From positions 186,001 through 250,000 of the forward strand of contig JAEUPJ010000020.1 in assembly GCA_016790285.1 (NCBI GenBank): a stretch of 64,000 bases of DNA, given 5' to 3'. Shown here piece after piece: positions 54,720 to 63,686 of the stretch (positions are counted from its first letter, which is position 1; each line of letters starts with the position of its first letter). A program made the translations under genes and the position numbers. This stretch comes from Roseateles sp. GTDB taxonomy: Bacteria > Pseudomonadota > Gammaproteobacteria > Burkholderiales > Burkholderiaceae_C. The notes beneath the pieces are model-generated. The model was not told the DNA's origin. It made no database searches and was given only the letters and a program-made list of their open reading frames with translations.

Positions 54720-55817
54720 ATGGACTTCATCGACCTCAAGAGCCAGTACGCGGCCCTGCGCGACAACATCAACGCCCGCATCCAGAAGGTGCTGGATCAC
54801 GGCCAGTACATCCTCGGCCCCGAGGTCAAGGAGATGGAGTCCGCGCTCACGGCCTACACCGGCGCCAAGCACTGCATCAGCGTGGCCAGCGGCACCGAGG
54901 CGCTGCTCATCTGCCTGATGGCGCTGGACCTCAAGCCCGGTGACGAAGTCATCACAAGCCCCTTCACCTTCGCCGCCACGGCCGAGATGATCGTGCTGGC
55001 CGGCGGTGTGCCGGTGTTCGTGGACATCGAGCCCGACACCGCCAACATCGACGCCAACCTCATCGAGGCCGCGATCACGCCGCGCACCAAGGCCATCATG
55101 CCCGTGAGCCTGTACGGCCAGGTGGCGGACATGGACACCATCAACGTGATCGCCCAGCGCCACGGCCTGGCGGTCATCGAGGATGCCGCCCAGAGCTTTG
55201 GCGCCACCTACCGCGGCAACAAGAGCTGCAACACCTCCACCTTCGGCTGCACCAGCTTTTTCCCGAGCAAGCCGCTGGGCTGCTACGGCGACGGCGGCGC
55301 CGTCTTCACGAACGACGACGCGCTTGCCCAGGCCTGCCGCGAGATCCGCACGCATGGCCAGAGCCAGCGCTACCTGCACACCCGGCTGGGAGTGGGTGGC
55401 CGCATGGACACGCTGCAATGCGCCGTCGTGCTGGGCAAGCTGGACCGCTTTGAGTGGGAAATCCGCCGCCGGCTGGAGCTCGGTGACGCCTACCGTGCCA
55501 AGCTGCAGGCCGCCATTCCGTCGCTGCAACTGTTGGCCGTGCGCCCGGACCGCGACTGCGTCTGGGCCCAGTACACCGTGTTCGTGGACAACCGCGAGGC
55601 CGTGCAGGCGCGCCTGAAGGACGCCGGCGTGCCGACGGCCGTGCACTACCCGCGCCCGCTGCACCACCAGCCGGCCTATGCGCACTACGCCACGGCCGAC
55701 GCCTGCCCCAACGCCGTCAGCGCCGCGGCCCGCGTGATGAGCCTGCCGATGAGCGCGGACCTGACGGAAGCCCAGCAGGATCAAGTGGTGGCCGCGCTCG
55801 CTCAGGCGCTGGCGTGA
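54720..55817 (+). CDS. wbpE: WbpE-like PLP-dependent aminotransferase (DegT/DnrJ/EryC1 family)
   Basis: 365 residues, very similar by eye to P. aeruginosa WbpE: F-I-D-L-K-S-Q-Y, G-Q-Y-I-L-G-P-E-V, P-V-S-L-Y-G-Q, D-A-A-Q-S-F-G-A, and T-S-F-F-P-S-K-P-L-G-C-Y-G-D with the PLP lysine at 184. It transfers an amino group from glutamate to the 3-keto sugar formed by the WbpB-like enzyme. With the TviB-like dehydrogenase (36687) and WbpD the pathway to UDP-2,3-diacetamido-2,3-dideoxy-glucuronate looks complete. No WbpI-type 2-epimerase is in the window. Confidence 0.95.
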   Translation: MDFIDLKSQYAALRDNINARIQKVLDHGQYILGPEVKEMESALTAYTGAKHCISVASGTEALLICLMALDLKPGDEVITSPFTFAATAEMIVLAGGVPVFVDIEPDTANIDANLIEAAITPRTKAIMPVSLYGQVADMDTINVIAQRHGLAVIEDAAQSFGATYRGNKSCNTSTFGCTSFFPSKPLGCYGDGGAVFTNDDALAQACREIRTHGQSQRYLHTRLGVGGRMDTLQCAVVLGKLDRFEWEIRRRLELGDAYRAKLQAAIPSLQLLAVRPDRDCVWAQYTVFVDNREAVQARLKDAGVPTAVHYPRPLHHQPAYAHYATADACPNAVSAAARVMSLPMSADLTEAQQDQVVAALAQALA

Positions 55818-55827
55818 TCTTCAGAGG

Positions 55828-57717
55828 ATGAAGTTCCGGCCCGATATCGAAGGGCTGCGCGCACTGGCGATCCTGCCGGTCGTGATCTTTCACGCCTGGC
55901 CCTCGGCGCTGCCCGGGGGCTTCGTCGGCGTGGACGTCTTCTTCGTGATCTCGGGCTACCTGATCACGACGCTGCTGATGCAGCGCCTGGCCGCGGGCAG
56001 CTACAGCATCGGCTCGTTCTACGCCGCGCGCATCCGGCGCATCTTCCCCGCGCTGTTTGCCATGCTGGCGCTCGTCACGCCGGCCTGCCTGCTGCTGCTG
56101 GAACCTCAGCCCCTGCGGGAGTTCGCCCGGCTGCTCGGTGCGACGAGCCTGTTCGCGTCGAACATTGAGCTCTACCGCACCACAGGCTACTTCGAGGGGG
56201 CGGCGGAGCTCAAGCCGCTGCTGCACACCTGGTCACTCGCGGTGGAGGAGCAGTACTACATCGTCTTTCCGCTCCTGCTGGCCATGCTGTGGCGTCACGC
56301 CCGGGCCTGGATCGGGTGGGCGCTGCTCGCCGTCGGGCTCGTGTCCCTGGCCTACTGCCTGCGCCTGATGGGGCACGACGCTGCGCTGGCCTTCTATGCG
56401 GCGCCGGCGCGGACCTTCGAGCTGATGATCGGTTCAGGCCTGGCCTGGTGGATGGGCCGCAGCGACGCGCTGCCCGTGCGTCCGGCGTGGCTGGAGGCCA
56501 GCGTTGGCTGGGCTGCGCTCGCGGCACTGCTGGCGTCGCTGATCTGGATGCATGCCGAGCTGGCGTTTCCGGGGCCGTCGGCGCTGTGGCCCTGCATGGC
56601 GACCGCCGCGCTCATCTGGGTCGGTGGCAGCGGCAGCGCGGGCGTGACTCGCGTGCTGTCGGCCGCACCGCTGCGCTGGGTCGGCGCGCATTCGTTTTCG
56701 CTGTACCTGTGGCATTGGCCGGTGCTGGTGCTCGCACGGCATGCGCTGCTGGATCAGCCGTCACCGGTGCAGGCCGCGCTGTGCGTCGCGCTCTCGGTGC
56801 TGCTGGCCTGGGTGTCGCTGCGCTACGTCGAGGCTCCGGTACGCGGCGCCCGCGTGGGGCAGGGCGCGCTGCTGGCGGCGGGAGCGTCGGCCATCGCGAT
56901 CAGCCTTGGGGTCGCCTGGGCCATCGTGCAGCTCGCCGACCGGCGGGCGGCGCGCCCGGGTGTCGAAGCCGAGTTGCGGGCCGGGGCGCTCGATTTCAGC
57001 GCCGACCGCCAGCGCTGCCATTCCCGAGGCAACCACTGGATCGACTACGACGCCCGCTGCCTCTTCGGCCCGGCGCAGGCACCGGCTTCGCTCGTGGTCT
57101 GGGGTGACAGCCATGGCGTGGAGCTGGCGCGCGCGCTCGGCGACCGCGCCACCCAGGAGCGAGTGGCCCAGTTGACGGCGTCCAGCTGCCCGCCGGCGCT
57201 GGGCTACACGCCGCCGGGCCGCGCACAGTGCAGGCCGGCCAACGAGGCACTGCTGGAGCGGGTGATCCGCGACGGCGACGTCACAACCGTCGTGCTGGTG
57301 GCTCGCTACGAGTACTACTTGCGCTCCCCCGGTGCGGACGCCTTCGAGCAGGGCATGGTCGAGTCCGTGCGCCGCCTGCAGCAGGCCGGCAAGCGGGTGC
57401 TTGTCATCGATCCCGTGCCGATCTACCACTACCCGGTGCCGGCCGCTCTTGCCCAGCGCGCCCTACGCGACAGTGACCTGCAGGCGCACGGCCAGACGCT
57501 TGCGCACTACCGCGACTCGCAGGCGCGCGCGCTGTCGCTCGTCGATCGAATGACGGCCGACGGCGCCGCCCGCCGCATCGCGCTGAGCCCGATCCTGTGC
57601 GGGCAAGGGCGTTGCAGCGTGCTGGACGGCGGGCACCCCCTGTACTTTGACGACAACCACCTCAGCATGCACGGCGCGGGCAAGGTGGCCGCGGCTGTGC
57701 TTGCTGCGGCGCCCTGA
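55828..57717 (+). CDS. OafA/YrhL-type O-acyltransferase with C-terminal SGNH domain
   Basis: 629 residues. The N-terminal ~360 residues form an acyltransferase-3 membrane domain starting R-P-D-I-E-G-L-R-A-L-A-I, with H-A-W (the conserved His ~29) and F-V-G-V-D-V-F-F-V-I-S-G-Y-L-I. The C-terminal periplasmic SGNH-hydrolase-like domain has W-G-D-S-H-G-V-E-L (nucleophile Ser) and D-N-H-L-S-M-H-G-A-G (Asp-x-x-His-type). Such proteins O-acetylate O-antigen or EPS sugars in the periplasm. AGAGG is unusually close to the ATG, but no better start is seen. Ten bases after wbpE. Confidence 0.92.
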   Translation: MKFRPDIEGLRALAILPVVIFHAWPSALPGGFVGVDVFFVISGYLITTLLMQRLAAGSYSIGSFYAARIRRIFPALFAMLALVTPACLLLLEPQPLREFARLLGATSLFASNIELYRTTGYFEGAAELKPLLHTWSLAVEEQYYIVFPLLLAMLWRHARAWIGWALLAVGLVSLAYCLRLMGHDAALAFYAAPARTFELMIGSGLAWWMGRSDALPVRPAWLEASVGWAALAALLASLIWMHAELAFPGPSALWPCMATAALIWVGGSGSAGVTRVLSAAPLRWVGAHSFSLYLWHWPVLVLARHALLDQPSPVQAALCVALSVLLAWVSLRYVEAPVRGARVGQGALLAAGASAIAISLGVAWAIVQLADRRAARPGVEAELRAGALDFSADRQRCHSRGNHWIDYDARCLFGPAQAPASLVVWGDSHGVELARALGDRATQERVAQLTASSCPPALGYTPPGRAQCRPANEALLERVIRDGDVTTVVLVARYEYYLRSPGADAFEQGMVESVRRLQQAGKRVLVIDPVPIYHYPVPAALAQRALRDSDLQAHGQTLAHYRDSQARALSLVDRMTADGAARRIALSPILCGQGRCSVLDGGHPLYFDDNHLSMHGAGKVAAAVLAAAP

Positions 57718-57740
57718 ACCGCGACCCGCACCACCCCGCG

Positions 57741-58877
57741 ATGACCATTCCGGCCCCCATGTCCCAGCGTGAGCCCCTGCAGGCTCTTCAGGCCCTGCGC
57801 GGCGTGGCGGCCCTGGCTGTCGTGCTGATGCACTTCAAGGAGTGGATGGCGAACTTCGCCCCCGGCCTGGCCGGCGTGGCGCAGTACGGCTACGTCGGGG
57901 TCGATGTCTTCTTCCTGATCTCCGGCTTCATCATCTTCCACGCCACGGCTGCGCCGGATGCGCGCGCGGCGCTGCCCTTCCTCATCCGGCGGCTGTGCCG
58001 CGTGGTGCTGCCGGCGTGGGTGGCCATGGCGCTGCTGGTGTTCATCAAGCCGCCTTACCTGATCGACCTGGTCCGCGGCTTCGCCTTCCTGCCGCGCGAG
58101 ACCGGGCACCCGCCGTACTTCGGCCACGGCTTTCTCATCGTGGCCTGGACGCTGACCTACGAGCTGGTCTTCTACGGCCTGTTCGCCGTCGCGTTGGCGC
58201 ACCCCTGGACGCGCGCGCGTCGCGGTTGGGTTGCCGCCGCCTTGCTGATGGCCGTGATGCTCTGCGGGCAGGCCGCCGCGGGCCAATTCACGCTGGACGC
58301 CACGCAGACCCAGCCGGTAGGCCGTGCGACGACCGTCGAGCAGTTCAGCCTCTGGCCGCTGCTGACGCTGACGAGCAGCCCGATGTTCATCGAGTTCGTC
58401 GTGGGCATCGGCCTGGCGGCGGCGTTTGCCTGGCGTGGCGGGCAGCCGTTCCGGGAGCGGGGCGGCCTGATCACGCTGGCCGGACTGCTGCTGGCGGCCG
58501 GCGGCCTCGTGGGGCCGGGGCTGGACGGCCACGGGCCCACGCGCGCGGGGGCATTCGCGCTGGGCGTGGCGCTCGTGACGCTGGGCGTGCAGGCGCGTCT
58601 GGATGCGCGTGCGTGGCAGGGGCTCGTGGCGTGGATCCGGCCCGTGGCCTGGCTGGGGGGCTGCTCCTACAGCCTCTACCTCTTTCACCCGCTCGTGAAG
58701 GCGGGCCTGCAACCGCTGGCCTCGCAACTGGGCGGCGGGCGGCTCGCGCTGCTGACGGCAGCGGCGATCGCGGCCTGCGTCGTGCTCGCCGCCGTGATGC
58801 ACCGCTGGGTGGAACTGCCTGCCCAGGGCCTGGGCAAGCGGTGGTCACGCGCGGTGTCCAGGCGTCAGAGCCGGTAG
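57741..58877 (+). CDS. Acyltransferase-3 family membrane protein
   Basis: 378 residues with about ten hydrophobic helices. L-Q-A-L-R-G-V-A-A-L-A-V-V-L-M-H (conserved Arg and His), Y-G-Y-V-G-V-D-V-F-F-L-I-S-G-F-I and W-T-L-T-Y-E-L-V-F-Y are AT3 motifs. Unlike the preceding gene it has no SGNH domain. Likely O-acetylates or succinylates a sugar of the same polymer. An ATG at 57759 is an alternative start. The 3' end overlaps the convergent asparagine-synthetase-like gene by 13 bases. Confidence 0.9.
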   Translation: MTIPAPMSQREPLQALQALRGVAALAVVLMHFKEWMANFAPGLAGVAQYGYVGVDVFFLISGFIIFHATAAPDARAALPFLIRRLCRVVLPAWVAMALLVFIKPPYLIDLVRGFAFLPRETGHPPYFGHGFLIVAWTLTYELVFYGLFAVALAHPWTRARRGWVAAALLMAVMLCGQAAAGQFTLDATQTQPVGRATTVEQFSLWPLLTLTSSPMFIEFVVGIGLAAAFAWRGGQPFRERGGLITLAGLLLAAGGLVGPGLDGHGPTRAGAFALGVALVTLGVQARLDARAWQGLVAWIRPVAWLGGCSYSLYLFHPLVKAGLQPLASQLGGGRLALLTAAAIAACVVLAAVMHRWVELPAQGLGKRWSRAVSRRQSR

Positions 58878-60535
58878 TCTGGCGCGTGCCGGCGCAGCCA
58901 CTGCTCCAGCATCATCAGGATCCACACCATCTCGCCGTAGTAGCCGGCGTGCTCCTTCAGGCGGCGCGTGAGCAGGCTGTCGACGAAATCGGCCCGCACG
59001 ATGCCCCGCGCGACGATGCCGCGCAGCGACTCCGCGGCCAGGGCGTTCAGCGCCGCGTCCTTCACGGCCCAGGGGCCGAAGGGCAGGCCGAAGCCGTGCT
59101 TCTTCTTGGTGAGGATCTCGTCGGGCAGGAAGCCGCGCAGCGCCTCCTTGAAGAACCAGCGCAGCTTCAGGCCCTTGAGCTTGTAGCTGGTGGGCAGCTT
59201 CAGGGAGAAGTCCAGCAGCCGCGTGTCCAGCAGCGGGAAGCTCACGTCCACGCCGGCCAGGGCCGTGGTGCCCACGACCTTGGGCAGGTCGTTCTCGGCC
59301 AGCGTGTAGCGCCAGTCGAAGGCGAGCATCTGGTTGACGAGGCTGGCGTCATGCGGGCCGGCCGCCCAGGTGCCGCGCTGGTGCTGGCGCGGGCCGTCGG
59401 TGTCGACGGCGGCCAGGAAGGCCGGGGTCAGCACCTCGGCCTGGCCCAGGCGGTCCAGCAGGTTGTAGCTCTGCATGCGGTCGGGCATGGGCACGCGGGC
59501 CTGGCGGATGTAGCTCGTGCCCTTCTTGAGCAGCGGGATGTTGCCCGTCACCGGGTTCATGAACAGCGGGTGCAGCACCCCCGCACGCACGGGCGACGGG
59601 ATCTGGCTGTAGACGTGGAAGACGCGCTCCTTGGCGTAGCGGGTGTTGCCGCCGAAGAGCTCGTCCCCGCCGTCGCCGGCGAGCATGCGCGTGTAGCCGT
59701 CGGCGCGCGCCTTGCTGGCGCAGTAGAAGGCCGGCACGGCCGAGGAGTTGCCGAAGGGCTGGTCGTAATGGGCAGCGACGTCGGGGATGGCCTTCACCAG
59801 GTCGGCCGGGGTGACGTAGTACTCGTGGTGCTCCGCGCCGTAGGCCTTGGCGGCGATGCGGGCGTACTCCATCTCGTCGTAGCCCTCGGCCTCGAAGCCG
59901 ATGGAGTAGCCGGCCGCGGGCTTGCCCGTGGCCTCGCCGAGCAGGCCGCAGACCGTGGAGCTGTCCGTGCCGCCGCTCAGGAAGCAGGCCGTGTTGCCGT
60001 CGGTCGCGAGCCGTTCCTTGACTGCTGTGCGCAGGATGGCGCGGAACTCGTCGCGCAGTTCGTCGAAGCTCGGGTTGCGCAGCTCCTCGAAATGCGCCGT
60101 CCAGTAGGGCGCCACCGTCAGTTTGCCGTTCTCGAACAGCGCGTAGTGCGCCGCGGGCAGCCGGTGGATGCCGGTGTAGATGGTGCGCGGCGACGGGATG
60201 CAGTGGTGAAAGAGGTAGCTGTAGATCGCCTGCGGGTCGATCTCGCGGATGCCCAGCAGCCGGGCGAGTTCGTCGGCCCGCGTGGCGAAGTGCAGCCGGC
60301 CGTCGTGCACGGCGTAGCACAGGCTGTGCACGGCAAAGCGGTCCACCGCCAGGAAGGTGCCGCCGCCGGGCAGGGCCAGGGCGACGGCGAACTCGCCACC
60401 CACGTCGGCCGCGCAGGCCGCGCCGCGCGCGGCATAGGCCTGCTGCCAGGCGCCCAGGGCGTCAGCGGCAGGGGCGGCGAAGCGGGCGGAGCCGGCGGCG
60501 AAAGGGGTGTCAGGCGGCAGGTGGTGGGCTTGCAT
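58865..60535 (-). CDS. Asparagine-synthetase-like protein lacking the glutaminase nucleophile
   Basis: 556 residues. The C-terminal ATP-pyrophosphatase domain is intact: S-G-G-T-D-S at 187-192, then L-A-G-D-G-G-D-E-L-F-G-G and a C-terminal K-K-K-H-G-F-G-L-P-F. The N-terminal part is shortened and begins M-Q-A-H-H-L, so there is no Met-Cys-Gly start and the class II amidotransferase cysteine is missing; upstream sequence offers no in-frame replacement. The core G-G-E-F-A-V-A-L, then V-D-R-F-A-V-H-S-L remain. Relatives with dead glutaminase domains (beta-lactam synthetase, carbapenam synthetase, some lasso and capsule enzymes) adenylate a carboxylate and use another amine. It is the last gene of a minus-strand operon, 20 bases after the tandem acyltransferase. 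Confidence 0.88.
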   Translation of the reverse strand: MQAHHLPPDTPFAAGSARFAAPAADALGAWQQAYAARGAACAADVGGEFAVALALPGGGTFLAVDRFAVHSLCYAVHDGRLHFATRADELARLLGIREIDPQAIYSYLFHHCIPSPRTIYTGIHRLPAAHYALFENGKLTVAPYWTAHFEELRNPSFDELRDEFRAILRTAVKERLATDGNTACFLSGGTDSSTVCGLLGEATGKPAAGYSIGFEAEGYDEMEYARIAAKAYGAEHHEYYVTPADLVKAIPDVAAHYDQPFGNSSAVPAFYCASKARADGYTRMLAGDGGDELFGGNTRYAKERVFHVYSQIPSPVRAGVLHPLFMNPVTGNIPLLKKGTSYIRQARVPMPDRMQSYNLLDRLGQAEVLTPAFLAAVDTDGPRQHQRGTWAAGPHDASLVNQMLAFDWRYTLAENDLPKVVGTTALAGVDVSFPLLDTRLLDFSLKLPTSYKLKGLKLRWFFKEALRGFLPDEILTKKKHGFGLPFGPWAVKDAALNALAAESLRGIVARGIVRADFVDSLLTRRLKEHAGYYGEMVWILMMLEQWLRRHAPDYRL

Positions 60536-60555
60536 CTGTTCTTGTCGTTCGGTCG

Positions 60556-62742
60556 TCAGGCGGCAGGATTGTCGTTGCGCGCGGCGGGTTTCGGGCGCAG
60601 GCGTCGCCAGGCCTCGCCAACGGCCTGGCGCGCCAGGCCCAGCAGCCCGCGCAGCGTGAGCGGGTCGTAGGCGACGAGGCCGAAGCGCTCGCGGCGCTCG
60701 CTCATCCAGGTGGCCTTGTACGGGTCGTCGCCGATGAGGTAGTCGACTTCCTTGACGCGGTCGGTGTCGAGCGCCTGCTCCATCAGCAGCGCCGTCACGA
60801 GTGTGCCGGAGGTCAGCGCCTTGAACCGCTCGTCGTAGGCGACCTTGACGATGTTGGCGCGGCCGCCGGCCACGATCCAGATCTGCGCTGCCGTCGGCAC
60901 GCCGTCAAGCCAGGCCAGGCCGAGTCGAAGCCAGCCGCGGCGTGCGCAGAGCCGGATCAGTCCGGGCACGAATTCAGGGTAGGGTTCGCTGTTCTTCCAG
61001 CTGTTGGCGTAGACCGATTGGAAGGCCTGGATACCGATCTCCAGCCGCTCGCCGCCCTGGATGATTTCCAGCGAGCCCCCTTCCTGGGCAAACTTCTTGC
61101 CCATGCGCTTGATGGTGTTGCGCATCTTGCTGCTGCGGTCCTTCAGGTAGTCCGCCCAGTCCTGCCGGACAGGCTCGTACCAGTTGCCGAAGGCGAAATA
61201 GGCATGCGTGCTCAGGCCGGCCTGCGCGAGGGCACGCTTGAGCAGGCTGAACTCCCGCGAGGCCGGGTCCATCGGCGAGAAGCGGTAGGCCGCGGCTCGC
61301 CCGCTGCTCTTTCGCAACGCGCGCGTGAGCGGCAGCAGGTCGCCGGCCTCGAGGTCGTCCTCCAGGGCGGGTGCGTAGATGGCGGTGTAGAAGTTCGACA
61401 GTGCGCTGATCTCGCGCCCCAGTGCACCCGTCTGCGCCACGGTCGGCAGCACGGCCAGCACCCGGCCCTGGCGGCGCAGGACATGGAAGCGAACCTCGCT
61501 TGGATGGGGCGGCTGCGCGTAGACGGTGTCGATCAGGTTGGTGTACCAGTCCACGCCGAACTCCACGCGCTGCTGTTCGGCGCGGGACATCAGCGCCACG
61601 GCGTCCGGCGGCAGCTCCCTGGCGTGCACGTAGGTGTCGACCGTTGCGCCACTGCGGTTGACCATGATTTCGGTGTCCACGGGCGCATGGCCTCGCCGCA
61701 GCAGCCCTCGAGCGCTTCGGCGCAGCAGGCTGAACACGGCGGGCAGGCCGCTGTGACGATAGATGCTCACGTGGTGAATCCAGCGTTGTGAGGTGGACCA
61801 GGCCAACAGGTCGGCGTCGGCGTTCGTGTAGAACTCCACGACGGCACCGTGAGCACGCTGGAACAGGTCCTCCAGCGTGCGCAGCAACAGCACGCGCCCA
61901 GGCGCGAAGCGCTCGAAGCGCTCGTCGAACGCCGTCTTGAGCATGACGGCCATGCCCGGGCGCAGCAGCAACATGCGCGAGGCCAGCAGTTCGTCGTCCA
62001 GCCACAGTTCATAGACGAACGCCTCGCCGCGGGCGGCGAAATCACGCATCACGTCGGCGTAGAAGCGGCCCTGCGGGCTGTCGCTGCTCACGGCCGTGCC
62101 CTCGCGGCCCTTCCAGCCGCGGCTTTCCAGGTCGGCATAGCGCGCCACGGCGGCGTCCATGTCTTCGGGCGCGTGCACGACGGCCAGCCGCTCCGTGCCA
62201 CCTTCGGCCTGCAGCCGGCGCAGGTAGCGGCGCATGTTCTGGATGAGCTTGCGCGGCCGCTGGGCCCAGTAGTCGTCAAAGCTGTCGCGCAGCGCGACGT
62301 TCATCGTGAGGGCATGCGGCAGTGCCTTGACCGGCTTGCCGGGCAGCTCGCGCAGGTCGCCAAAGCGCGGGTCGTTGCACAGCAGGTCCAGCTCGCTCGC
62401 ATAGCCAGGCAGGGCGGCGAACAGGCCACTGAGATCGAGCCCTGCAGGGATGAGGCTCGGGCCGATCTGGGCCTGCGAAGGCAGGAAGCTCGACCACACC
62501 CCGAGGCCGCGCGAGTGCGTGTGCAGCAGCACCATGGCCACGGTCTCGCCGTCGTTCGTCGCCACGGCCAGCTGGACGCCGCGTTCGCCGAAATGACGCA
62601 GCAGGGCGTCGACGAAGGCGCCGTCGAGCATGCCGTGCCCGCCCATCAGCCAGCCATTGAGGGCGTCCCAGGCGGCACGGTGCGGGCCCAGGCCTTGCGC
62701 AGGTGTCAGGGGATGGAGTTGCCAGTCCAGGCCAGAGTTCAT
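60556..62742 (-). CDS. Tandem FemAB/GNAT (Acetyltransf_6-like) two-domain transferase
   Basis: 728 residues with two similar GNAT/FemAB-type halves. Half 1 (~1-345) has R-P-R-K-L-I-Q-N-M-R-R-Y, L-E-S-R-G-W-K-G-R-E-G-T-A and a D-E-R-F-E-R-F-A-P-G segment. Half 2 (~390-728) repeats the order: D-R-S-S-K-M-R-N-T-I-K-R-M, V-Y-A-N-S-W-K-N-S-E-P-Y, Y-D-E-R-F-K-A-L-T-S-G-T and D-Y-L-I-G-D-D-P-Y-K-A-T-W-M. Family members transfer acyl or aminoacyl groups to amines. The start at 62742 overlaps the glycosyltransferase stop (ATGA); the frame stays open further upstream, but the match to the upstream gene shows this is the start. Substrate unknown. Confidence 0.85.
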   Translation of the reverse strand: MNSGLDWQLHPLTPAQGLGPHRAAWDALNGWLMGGHGMLDGAFVDALLRHFGERGVQLAVATNDGETVAMVLLHTHSRGLGVWSSFLPSQAQIGPSLIPAGLDLSGLFAALPGYASELDLLCNDPRFGDLRELPGKPVKALPHALTMNVALRDSFDDYWAQRPRKLIQNMRRYLRRLQAEGGTERLAVVHAPEDMDAAVARYADLESRGWKGREGTAVSSDSPQGRFYADVMRDFAARGEAFVYELWLDDELLASRMLLLRPGMAVMLKTAFDERFERFAPGRVLLLRTLEDLFQRAHGAVVEFYTNADADLLAWSTSQRWIHHVSIYRHSGLPAVFSLLRRSARGLLRRGHAPVDTEIMVNRSGATVDTYVHARELPPDAVALMSRAEQQRVEFGVDWYTNLIDTVYAQPPHPSEVRFHVLRRQGRVLAVLPTVAQTGALGREISALSNFYTAIYAPALEDDLEAGDLLPLTRALRKSSGRAAAYRFSPMDPASREFSLLKRALAQAGLSTHAYFAFGNWYEPVRQDWADYLKDRSSKMRNTIKRMGKKFAQEGGSLEIIQGGERLEIGIQAFQSVYANSWKNSEPYPEFVPGLIRLCARRGWLRLGLAWLDGVPTAAQIWIVAGGRANIVKVAYDERFKALTSGTLVTALLMEQALDTDRVKEVDYLIGDDPYKATWMSERRERFGLVAYDPLTLRGLLGLARQAVGEAWRRLRPKPAARNDNPAA

Positions 62743-63686
62743 CGGGTGTCGAGATCCAGGAAATGGGCGCCGGGTCGGGCGCAGAGTCGGGCGTGGCGGC
62801 GGATGCGGGCCAGCTCGCCCAGCACGCGCAGGGTGGCGAGCAGGCTGGCCAGGTAGTCCTTGAGGTTGTGGTTGGCAAGCAGGTCGGCCAGCGGCTGCAC
62901 GAGGCCGGCCGCCAGCAATCGCAGGCATTGTCCTGCCAGTCGGCCACCGGGCCGCTTGAGCTCCACCAGCAGCTCGGAGCGCCGGCGCTCGCTGCGAGCG
63001 AACACCTGCTGCCCCCACGACTGTGGCGGCTGTGCGGCCCGGGCCCGCAGGTGCACGATGCGCGCCGCCGGCAGCAGTGCGCTGCGCAGGCCGTGGTGGG
63101 CGAAGCGCTCGATGAGGTCGTCGTCCTCGCCGTACATGAAGAAGAGGGGGTCGAACCCGCCGGCGCGCTGCAGCGCCTCGGCCCGCAGCAGCCACGCCGC
63201 CGCATTGATGCCGCGGATCGGGTAGTGGGGCTGCACGCGGTCGAGGCAGGCGTCCGACAGGTAGCCGGGCGCATGCCGCGCCAGGTAGGCCCGCTGCGTG
63301 TTCGGGTCCACGCGGGTCAGGTCGGGGCTGCAGTGCAGGGGGCTCACGAGGTGAAAGCCCGGCTCGTTCGCCAGGAAATGCACGAGCTGCCCGAGCGCCT
63401 CGGGCGTGACCCAGGCGTCCTGGTTCAGCAGGAACACGGCGTCCGCCCCGGCGCGCAGTGCGGCCGCCATGCCCAGGTTGTTGGCCCGGCCGAAGCCGAG
63501 GTTCGCGCCGGTCTGGATGAGCCGCACCTGCGGGAAGTCGCGCTGCACGAGGGCGACGGTGTCGTCCGTCGACGCGTTGTCGACGACGATGGCCGTACAG
63601 GGGTGCGTGCTGTCGGCCAGCGACTTCAGCGCCGCGCCGATCCACGCGGCGCCGTTGTAGGTCACGATGACGGCATGCACGTTCAT
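62739..63686 (-). CDS. Glycosyltransferase family 2 (rhamnosyltransferase WbbL-like)
   Basis: 315 residues. GT-A fold: V-H-A-V-I-V-T-Y-N-G at the N-terminus, V-V-D-N-A-S-T-D-D-T, N-L-G-F-G-R-A-N-N-L-G, N-Q-D-A-W-V and E-D-D-D-L (metal/catalytic acid). The layout resembles inverting WbbL-type transferases that add rhamnose or similar sugars. Both ends overlap neighbours by four bases (ATGA with the flippase stop and with the tandem transferase ATG), so it is part of a tight operon. Confidence 0.92.
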   Translation of the reverse strand: MNVHAVIVTYNGAAWIGAALKSLADSTHPCTAIVVDNASTDDTVALVQRDFPQVRLIQTGANLGFGRANNLGMAAALRAGADAVFLLNQDAWVTPEALGQLVHFLANEPGFHLVSPLHCSPDLTRVDPNTQRAYLARHAPGYLSDACLDRVQPHYPIRGINAAAWLLRAEALQRAGGFDPLFFMYGEDDDLIERFAHHGLRSALLPAARIVHLRARAAQPPQSWGQQVFARSERRRSELLVELKRPGGRLAGQCLRLLAAGLVQPLADLLANHNLKDYLASLLATLRVLGELARIRRHARLCARPGAHFLDLDTR

